A stretch of DNA of 46,845 nt from a virus, in IMG/VR virus record IMGVR_UViG_3300002161_000368, positions 1 through 46,845 of that record; one strand, 5' to 3'. This document shows positions 21,373 to 27,441 of this stretch, piece by piece (position 1 is the stretch's first letter; every line of letters starts with the position of its first letter). Position numbers and translations under genes: made by a program. A model generated the notes under the pieces. It was not told where the DNA came from. It worked only from the letters and a program-made list of their open reading frames with translations, and did no database searches.

Positions 21373-21506
21373 TTACCGAATGCATTCGTTTCTTTATTGA
21401 TCATCCAACGCTTTCCGCATAGGATGCAAAACAATTCTGTGTGTAGTTTTTGAGAGAATACTCTATCAATAAAGACTCTTCCGTTACACCTTCCACATTT
21501 CATCAT
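21318..21506 (-). CDS. Zinc-ribbon protein
   Basis: I start at the ATG at 21506, which overlaps the metallophosphoesterase stop as ATGA, and not at a TTG 30 nt upstream. The 62-residue product has CGRC at 4-7 and CILC at about 27-30, a CxxC...CxxC zinc ribbon. The remainder is polar. Such ribbons in phages often modify transcription or bind RNA, but the role here is unknown. Confidence 0.65.
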   Translation of the reverse strand: MMKCGRCNGRVFIDRVFSQKLHTELFCILCGKRWMINKETNAFGKWLEKTDSDYAKNSSISS

Positions 21507-22303
21507 ATCGAGAATGTCTTCCCATCTACAACGCAAGAGTAGTCTGGAGCAATATGAATCATCTGAATATGTGGATAGTCATTTACAATATGTGCAATAG
21601 CAAATCCCTTTTGCCAATCATGATGCTGAGTATACTTCATTCCTGGACCCTTTTCATCACACATGTGTCCTATCTCATAACCACGAAGAGTTTCTCCTTC
21701 GCCACCGTTTCTAAGTTCATATGTTACCATATGGGAAGCAATTCTGTGTGAGTGGCCTCTAATAAGTGATACCTGTAGGTCTTCCATATCCTTACGAACA
21801 GATCCCGTTGCTGCAATAGAAATTCCGTGATGTACGTGAACATCTCCAAATCGGCGTTTAGGCAATGAGTCATAATAAATATACTCGTAACCCAATGAAT
21901 CTAAAGACCATAGCGACTCTGGAGTAACATCCTTTGCATAATCTGGAAGCTTTTTATCTATGTAATCAAAGATTCGTATATCGTGGTTTCCTAATGCTGA
22001 AAATAATTGTGCATCTGGAAGCATCTCACGAGTCTTTGCATAAAAATCTCTCGCACCTTTTGCCTCATGACGCATCATTGGAACAATTAAATCACGACTG
22101 TCATCTTTATGAAGTTGAAGAAATTCTGCAGATCTTCCTTCCGTATATTTGCTATAGCAAGCTTGGTCGTCAGTATCACCTAGATAATCTACCACATCTG
22201 GCTTAAACCACTTCATAACTTTAAACCATAGCGCAATCATCTTATCATCTTGATAAGGGAATTGCTGATCGGATGACAACATCCATTTTAAATCGTTTGT
22301 CAT
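21503..22303 (-). CDS. Calcineurin-like metallophosphoesterase
   Basis: This 266-residue protein has the binuclear phosphoesterase motifs in order: SDQQ (D12, with Q14 where H is usual), GDTDD (D43), GNHD at 105-108, HHG (H158, H159) and GHSH at 183-186. The fold is shared with Mre11 and SbcD nucleases and with cyclic nucleotide phosphodiesterases; no capping domain is visible. The Gln replacing the first His would alter one metal site. It is the first gene after the attenuator-like leader, so its expression would be the first to respond to antitermination. Confidence 0.85.
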   Translation of the reverse strand: MTNDLKWMLSSDQQFPYQDDKMIALWFKVMKWFKPDVVDYLGDTDDQACYSKYTEGRSAEFLQLHKDDSRDLIVPMMRHEAKGARDFYAKTREMLPDAQLFSALGNHDIRIFDYIDKKLPDYAKDVTPESLWSLDSLGYEYIYYDSLPKRRFGDVHVHHGISIAATGSVRKDMEDLQVSLIRGHSHRIASHMVTYELRNGGEGETLRGYEIGHMCDEKGPGMKYTQHHDWQKGFAIAHIVNDYPHIQMIHIAPDYSCVVDGKTFSI

Positions 22304-22318
22304 TTAACTTCCCTGCGT

Positions 22319-22346
22319 AAAAAAGGGTCACGGAGTCGTGACCTTG
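22319..22346 (-). terminator. Intrinsic terminator, also leader attenuator
   Basis: GGTCACG/CGTGACC (22343-22337 with 22332-22326) forms a 7-bp stem with a 4-nt loop, and six U residues (22324-22319) follow. It sits about 25 nt after the start of transcription from the 22358 promoter and 16 nt before the metallophosphoesterase ATG. It would end late-gene transcription, and would also stop most transcripts from the promoter unless they are antiterminated. Confidence 0.85.
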
Positions 22347-22357
22347 ATATTATCTAA

Positions 22358-22385
22358 ATTGTAGCATATAGAATTAGATTGTCAA
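22358..22385 (-). promoter_or_regulatory. Strong sigma70-type promoter of the replication block
   Basis: TTGACA (22385-22380), a 16-nt spacer and TACAAT (22363-22358) preceded by TGC (extended -10). It is the best promoter match in the window. It lies between the last tail-block gene and the terminator. Transcription should start near 22351, giving a leader of about 33 nt up to the U-tract. Confidence 0.8.
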
Positions 22386-22389
22386 TAGA

Positions 22390-22824
22390 TTAATTTTGAT
22401 TTTGTACTGCTATAAAAAACAATGTTATGGTTTTAGGATCTCCAGCACCCCATATTTGTGCCTCTGCACCAGTCTGTGTAACAGATCCACTAATTATAGA
22501 TGGTTCATTTATATCCGCAAGTCCATCCTTAGAAATAGCTGTTAGTGTTATTGCGGAAGGCTTGCCAGAAAATTTAGCACCTGAATAATCAATATTGAAT
22601 GTAGAACGAATACCCTTAATTACTTTTTGAGAAGACGTTTTTCCTCCAAAAAATGTAGGGGTTGTGATATCTCCTGCACTCCTATCTGTAAGATCGCCAA
22701 CATTAATGTTTGAACCAGCACTAACTTTTGCTCCAGCCAATGCAGTAGCCTTAGCAACATCTGTTTTTAATTTTTGTAATAGTGTTGCATCTATTGGATC
22801 TCCATCGTTAAATGTGTCGCTCAT
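22390..22824 (-). CDS. Small structural or fibre-like protein, last tail-block gene
   Basis: This 144-residue protein begins SDTFNDGDPIDATLLQKLKTDVAKATALAG, a helical start like that of other small phage fibre or appendage proteins, then a beta-rich, Gly/Ser/Thr-rich body with no cysteine, ending FFIAVQNQN. The last part reads like a jelly-roll head fold (SAITLTAISKDG, AQIWGAGDPKTITLFF). It probably forms a trimeric tip, though homology is not recognised. A terminator follows it. Confidence 0.55.
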   Translation of the reverse strand: MSDTFNDGDPIDATLLQKLKTDVAKATALAGAKVSAGSNINVGDLTDRSAGDITTPTFFGGKTSSQKVIKGIRSTFNIDYSGAKFSGKPSAITLTAISKDGLADINEPSIISGSVTQTGAEAQIWGAGDPKTITLFFIAVQNQN

Positions 22825-23228
22825 TATATACTTTCTCCTAAATCATGTGCTGAAATTTCTTTTTCTGAAACCTCAATCATTTTTGACCTATCTAAACCAT
22901 ACTTATTAAAAGAATCTGGGTCAACAATGTGTCTTAGTTTATTTTGTGACAATAAATACATTTTACCATCAGCAACATTCTTGATCAAGGTACCGTCTCT
23001 GAAGCCTAGCTTACCAGCCAATTTAATTCCCGATAATGCCGCCTCAGTTGCTAATACCGTAGTAAAACACCAAGACTGGGCGGCCCTATCTGAAATTAGC
23101 CTGTACCTTTTACCGTCTTTAATCCAATAGGTATCTTTATCTGTTTTAACAGCAATACCTGAAGGGAAATTAGTCGGTAAGGTTATTAAGTTTTTCTGAA
23201 TAGGCTTCTGCCGCTTCAACTTTAGCAT
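22824..23228 (-). CDS. Tail-block hypothetical protein with Tyr/Lys/Arg repeat modules
   Basis: This 134-residue protein has two related segments: DTYWIKDGKRYRLISDR (about 31-48) and GKMYLLSQNKLRHIVDP (about 89-105), each with an aromatic pair then a basic turn and an Ile/Val. They look like short beta-hairpin binding modules, as in surface-binding repeats. The first ATG overlaps the coiled-coil gene by 59 nt, which is unusual, so the true start may lie further in. Function unknown; a receptor or structural role is inferred from position. Confidence 0.55.
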   Translation of the reverse strand: MLKLKRQKPIQKNLITLPTNFPSGIAVKTDKDTYWIKDGKRYRLISDRAAQSWCFTTVLATEAALSGIKLAGKLGFRDGTLIKNVADGKMYLLSQNKLRHIVDPDSFNKYGLDRSKMIEVSEKEISAHDLGESI

Positions 23229-23373
23229 CCGCTTCTCTTTCTTTATTATTCAACTGCTCCATAGCATTTGTATAGTCTGCACGTAAAATTGCAATTTGAG
23301 TTTCGTAATTAGAAACAATTTCGCCGATTCTTTGCTGTAATGCTGTTATTACTAACTGAGCCTTATCTGCCAT
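23170..23373 (-). CDS. Short coiled-coil protein
   Basis: This 67-residue protein is almost wholly helical, with heptad-like spacing (ALQQRIGEIVSNYETQIAIL, then YTNAMEQLNNKEREADAKVEA). It has no cysteine or membrane segment. It resembles small coiled-coil chaperones or trimerisation stalks next to phage fibre genes. Together with two similar neighbours it could form or assemble the fibre tip; that is inference. Confidence 0.6.
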   Translation of the reverse strand: MADKAQLVITALQQRIGEIVSNYETQIAILRADYTNAMEQLNNKEREADAKVEAAEAYSEKLNNLTD

Positions 23374-23377
23374 TTAT

Positions 23378-23608
23378 TTACTCTTCTGTTTCAGGTGTCA
23401 AAGAATCTCTTTCAGTGACAAGTACGGATCTTCTAGCGTTAGCAGAAGTAATTCTTCCACTAACAGACGAGATCTGTATTGGATCTGGGGTATCAAGTGC
23501 TTGAGCTTCCATCAAATCTAGCTGTAGTCCATAAATGCTATAATCTATAGACTTGATATGCTGATTAACAATACTCAACTTTTCTTCATTTGTTAATTCA
23601 ATAGTCAT
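23378..23608 (-). CDS. Small coiled-coil protein, paralogue of its upstream neighbour
   Basis: This 76-residue protein is helical and acidic, with NEEKLSIVNQHIKSIDYSIY near the start and ANARRSVLVTERDSLT near the end. The same spacing of matching residues occurs in the neighbouring protein (EEKIDIINNRI, then KRSLMLQEREALT), so the two are probably a tandem duplication. AAAGGAGG lies before the ATG. The strong promoter at 23627 lies immediately upstream, so this gene starts a separate small transcript. Confidence 0.7.
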   Translation of the reverse strand: MTIELTNEEKLSIVNQHIKSIDYSIYGLQLDLMEAQALDTPDPIQISSVSGRITSANARRSVLVTERDSLTPETEE

Positions 23609-23626
23609 AATCTACCTCCTTTCATA

Positions 23627-23656
23627 ATTATATCATTTAACCTTGATTAGTCAAGG
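23627..23656 (-). promoter_or_regulatory. Promoter with palindrome over the -35
   Basis: TTGACT (23654-23649), 16 nt, and TGATATAAT with the -10 at 23632-23627. A perfect 6-bp inverted repeat CCTTGA/TCAAGG (23641-23646 with 23651-23656) covers the -35 region, a likely operator. It lies within the 3' end of the preceding gene. A 19-nt gap holding AAAGGAGG separates the -10 from the next ATG. Confidence 0.65.
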
Positions 23657-23846
23657 CTTCCCTTTCTTGCAGCATAAGTGATCTTTTAAGGTAAAAGTCA
23701 TTCAAAACTTCTATCCTGGGCCTTTTACCCTCAACGTCATCGTTTGGATTACTAGCAATATCACGCTCAAGAATTTCTATATGGATATTCATATTATCAA
23801 TTCTATTATTAATAATATCAATTTTTTCTTCTAAAGTTATGCCCAT
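23637..23846 (-). CDS. Small coiled-coil protein, paralogue of its downstream neighbour
   Basis: I start at 23846 (MGITLEEKID), 69 residues, because the longer reading from 23909 would overlap the fibre gene by 73 nt and adds unrelated residues; from 23846 the overlap is only 10 nt. The protein is helical with an EEKIDIINNRIDNMNIHI heptad-like start and KRSLMLQEREALTN at the end, matching the pattern of the next gene. It probably assists fibre assembly; function unproven. Confidence 0.65.
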   Translation of the reverse strand: MGITLEEKIDIINNRIDNMNIHIEILERDIASNPNDDVEGKRPRIEVLNDFYLKRSLMLQEREALTNQG

Positions 23847-26800
23847 GGGGATGTAGCCGTTCCAGATGTGCCAAACGAGTTGCTTGCAAATACTGTAAAG
23901 TATGCCCAAAGTCCGTTTGCGCTTGACATTGATCTTGTAAAAGATGTTCCAGTTGTATTTCCGCTTGCCGTTGCAGTAATTGCTCCTCCATTAGAAGAAG
24001 ACTGGTATAGTGTCCAGAAATATGTAATCGTCGCCGTACCACTTGACGCAGACCAAGATCCAGTCCATGATGGTCCAGATGAATATGAATTACTCAATCC
24101 AGTTGGAGTTGAAGGAGCTGTTCCCGTTACAGCCGCCTGAGTAGTGATTGTGTTTGAAGACTGAACAGTTCCAGATGTTCCAGCGCTATTGCTTGCTGTT
24201 GCAAATGCTCTAAATACGTTAACTGGAGAAACTGCATCTCCAGATGTAATGGAATACGAGGCCGATGTTCCACCACCGCTTGAAGCAACACGAGAGCTTC
24301 CAGAAGTAGGAGTATTTGGAGACAATGCTGTTGTTATATACACGTCATATGATGTAGGGGAACCGCTCCAACCGCTTGTAGATGCAGTTATTATACTTCC
24401 AACAGTATTTCCTCCATTTAGCGTTACCGATCCACCAGATGGAATACTTACTAAGGCCAGCCTTGTTCCAGAATTAGGACCACCCCAATCAGACTTTGTT
24501 CCTGTTGGATTTCCAGAACGAAACGCCTGGACATAATAGTCTCTTGTTACTCCAGCACCAATGGCCGTATCAAGATAGGATGTTCCAGTAATTAAAGTAG
24601 GATTATTTGGTCCACCAAAATCTGGACTAGAGTCGTAACCTGGAGCTCCTCCATACCAGACTCCATAATATGCAGCACCGCTAACTGCATTCCATGTAAC
24701 GTTTACCCCGTCAGTTCTAGTATCTGATGCATTAACTCCAGTAGGTGTTGCAAGTTTTGCTAGCGCTTCAAGCCTTGTTCCAGAATCTCCAGCAGACCAG
24801 TCTGATTTTAAAAATGTAGTAGAACCTGTTGAAGGAAAAGCCTGAACGTAATATGTTCTTGATCCTACTGGAGCTGCAGTATCTAAAAATGGTGAAGACG
24901 TAATAGATACCCCGCCATTATTATTTGGTCCACCAAAATCTGGGCTACTATCATAACTGGGGGCTCCTCCCCACCAGACTCCATATGTTGCAGCATTTGA
25001 AACATTTGTCCAAGAGACTTGAATTCCGTCAGTTCTAGTATCTGATGCAGAAACATTTGTTGGGGTAGTAAGTTTTGTTGCTGCTGCAGCAACAGTTACG
25101 GTTGAAGATGCTGTTGTAAGAGTGGTTCCAACGCCGTTATTTGCAGTTATTTGACACCTTAAAGAAGCCCCATATAAAGAAACATAATTTGATGGTGGTG
25201 TATAAGTTGAAGATGTAGCTCCAGATATTGCAACCCATCCAATTGTAGCACTTTCAAAAAATTGCCATTGATATGATATATTTGCAGTAGGAGCTGAGCT
25301 TACTGAAGGATTTGCTGTAAATTGTGTAGTTCCTGCAGTTCCAGATGATGGAGAAACGCTAACGCTTCCAGTTGGTTGGGCAAACGTATAGGATGCTGCC
25401 CCTGTTGTTGGCCCATAATTACTATATGTTCCACCAGTAGCTGTTCCTCCTGTAATTGTGTTTCCTAAATTTTCTGAAGAAGATCTAATATAAAAATAAT
25501 AGGTAATTCCATTTGCAAAACTAAAGTCTTCTGTTACTGTGCTTGTTGTAGATGCTGCGTCATAATTTGTAGTTGATGGGGCTGTAGATCCAGACTGCCA
25601 ATACATTTGATAGTATGGTCCGCTTCCACCAGAAGAAGAAACTATAACTCTAGTTTCAGTATCTGTTAATCTGTTTACAGATACTATTGATGTACTTGTA
25701 GGAGGAGCAAGATTTGCCCCCATAGTAATAACTCTAGATCTAGTACTTCTTGATGGATCTCCTTGAGGCTCCCATTTTAATGTAGCTATATAGGTTCCTG
25801 AATTAGAATATGTTTTAGTTATTCCTGAAAAACTTGGATTGCTTGTTCCAGTTGAAAAAAATTGCCAACCGCTATTTGTTCCATCACCATAATCTATAAG
25901 GTATCTTCTTGGAAAAGAAGAATATGTAGATGTTGGATATCCTACTGTTGTTCCAGAAAATGTTACAGAAGATCCAAAAGTTGGTGTTGTTGTGCTTACA
26001 TTCAATGTCATTGCTGAAGACGGATGAACATTAACCATGGCTGGAACATCTAGCCCCTGCATATATACAGTATCTGCACCCAAAGATGCGATTCCAGTAA
26101 AATAAGAAGCTGATGCATTTGTTGAAGTTGAAGATGCTCGTGCACTTACTCTAAATTCAAATTGCCATCTGGCTTGTCCACCAGAATATGTTGGAGTTCC
26201 AATATTATAAATAGTAGTTGGCTCAATATATATTCTCCATGTTACAGTTGCTGTAGTTCCATTTAATGAAACAGATGATGGGCCAAGGTCAGTCGGCCAT
26301 GAAGTGCTTCCTATTATGTTAGCCGTATTAAACTCATATGTATTTCCATTTACCCAGTTATACATTCTAGGCTCTAATAAATAATAGGTAGATGACAATG
26401 CATCTGATACAGTTGCAGTAAAGTTTAACCAACCATCTGACATAATTCTAGGAGGAGATTGATTATCAACAACGCCATTACCGTTATCATCTGTAACTGT
26501 AAGGCTTGTTATTGATGGTTTGTCTCCTGTAGAAACAAAAGCAGAAACGAATCCTCCATAGTGATCAGTGTATGAATTAATTAAAACAACTTGAGCTATT
26601 ATATATTGGCCTGCTGGAATACCGCCGATCTCTGAGTGATAATCATTCCCACTTACTGTTGTCCCTTGACCGTCATATTCTTCATACTGCCCGCCACTTC
26701 TAGTAGTTGAAAGTCCAGATATATCTTGTATATATGTAGTTTTTATTTCTGTTCCGCCAGGAGTCTTAGATGTATTTCTCCACCACCTAATATAAGACCT

Positions 26801-27433
26801 AGAAAGATCTGCTGACTTCCACCAAGTGTCGCTGAATGAAAAGCTTAAAGAAAAAAATGGATTTGATGTTGAGTAATCTTGCGATAAAGACGGCGAGTTT
26901 GCGCTAAATGTTGGAGCCTGCTTTATGATTTTAATTGCTGGAGAATATAAAGTAGTTCCTGGAGGAAATGGAGACCATACGTTAGAGGCAACAAGCTCGT
27001 AAAACAACCACCATCCATCAGCCATAAATCTTTTAAAACCAATATTTGTCTCAGAGTTGCTGGTTAAGTTATAAACATCTGTTGTCTCTAGCTGATATCT
27101 AGTCGTATTTCCAGTATTGTCTTCAGATATTTTCATTCTTCTTGAATTTACAGTAATCGGTGTTGCGCCAGTAATAGTTCCATCATTACCATATAACACT
27201 GTATTTATATATTCTGGACTGCTTGCCCTTGGACCATTGTATCCAGTAAGCCTTATATCAATTGGATCTGTTAAGCTTGATGCTGGAGCATCTCCAGGCC
27301 ACATTTGAACCCAACCAGCAACTGTCTTTGCAAATAATCTTGTGGCAGACTTCCAACCGTCACTTGCTTTAACCCATACCTTTTTGGCATTTGTTGACCA
27401 AGTGCTGCTTCCTATCTTAGCGTATATTGGCAT
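23837..27433 (-). CDS. Tail fibre / minor tail protein with PKD and fibronectin-type domains
   Basis: This 1198-residue protein has an N-terminal module (KVWVKASDGWKSATRLF, then GWVQMWPG) typical of phage tail proteins. Then come several Ig-like or FN3-like beta domains, a PKD-like domain at about 481-571 (YLIDYGDGT), an Ig-like stretch near 690-780, and two nearly identical FN3-like units at about 784-998 (DTRTDG, YDSSPDFGGPNN), ending in two more. Ig, FN3 and PKD domains in phage tails are thought to bind cell-surface carbohydrate. It follows the other tip proteins, so it likely contacts the host. Confidence 0.8.
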   Translation of the reverse strand: MPIYAKIGSSTWSTNAKKVWVKASDGWKSATRLFAKTVAGWVQMWPGDAPASSLTDPIDIRLTGYNGPRASSPEYINTVLYGNDGTITGATPITVNSRRMKISEDNTGNTTRYQLETTDVYNLTSNSETNIGFKRFMADGWWLFYELVASNVWSPFPPGTTLYSPAIKIIKQAPTFSANSPSLSQDYSTSNPFFSLSFSFSDTWWKSADLSRSYIRWWRNTSKTPGGTEIKTTYIQDISGLSTTRSGGQYEEYDGQGTTVSGNDYHSEIGGIPAGQYIIAQVVLINSYTDHYGGFVSAFVSTGDKPSITSLTVTDDNGNGVVDNQSPPRIMSDGWLNFTATVSDALSSTYYLLEPRMYNWVNGNTYEFNTANIIGSTSWPTDLGPSSVSLNGTTATVTWRIYIEPTTIYNIGTPTYSGGQARWQFEFRVSARASSTSTNASASYFTGIASLGADTVYMQGLDVPAMVNVHPSSAMTLNVSTTTPTFGSSVTFSGTTVGYPTSTYSSFPRRYLIDYGDGTNSGWQFFSTGTSNPSFSGITKTYSNSGTYIATLKWEPQGDPSRSTRSRVITMGANLAPPTSTSIVSVNRLTDTETRVIVSSSGGSGPYYQMYWQSGSTAPSTTNYDAASTTSTVTEDFSFANGITYYFYIRSSSENLGNTITGGTATGGTYSNYGPTTGAASYTFAQPTGSVSVSPSSGTAGTTQFTANPSVSSAPTANISYQWQFFESATIGWVAISGATSSTYTPPSNYVSLYGASLRCQITANNGVGTTLTTASSTVTVAAAATKLTTPTNVSASDTRTDGIQVSWTNVSNAATYGVWWGGAPSYDSSPDFGGPNNNGGVSITSSPFLDTAAPVGSRTYYVQAFPSTGSTTFLKSDWSAGDSGTRLEALAKLATPTGVNASDTRTDGVNVTWNAVSGAAYYGVWYGGAPGYDSSPDFGGPNNPTLITGTSYLDTAIGAGVTRDYYVQAFRSGNPTGTKSDWGGPNSGTRLALVSIPSGGSVTLNGGNTVGSIITASTSGWSGSPTSYDVYITTALSPNTPTSGSSRVASSGGGTSASYSITSGDAVSPVNVFRAFATASNSAGTSGTVQSSNTITTQAAVTGTAPSTPTGLSNSYSSGPSWTGSWSASSGTATITYFWTLYQSSSNGGAITATASGNTTGTSFTRSMSSANGLWAYFTVFASNSFGTSGTATSPWA
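24450..25085 (-). repeat. Tandem FN3-domain duplication
   Basis: Two in-frame units, about 318 bp (106 codons) apart, share long identical stretches such as TCAGTTCTAGTATCTGATGC at 24711-24730 and 25029-25048. They encode FN3-like domains with the shared string YDSSPDFGGPNN. The high nucleotide identity suggests a recent duplication or recombination, a common way fibre genes change host range. Confidence 0.75.
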
Positions 27434-27441
27434 CTATATTC

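Noticed and set aside
23847-23909. Longer start for the coiled-coil gene at 23637
   Set aside because: It extends far into the fibre gene and adds residues unrelated to the paralogue; the ATG at 23846 fits better.
24189-24536. Plus-strand frames over the fibre genes (also 23868, 28439, 29336)
   Set aside because: Shadows of beta-rich minus-strand genes, with no start signals.
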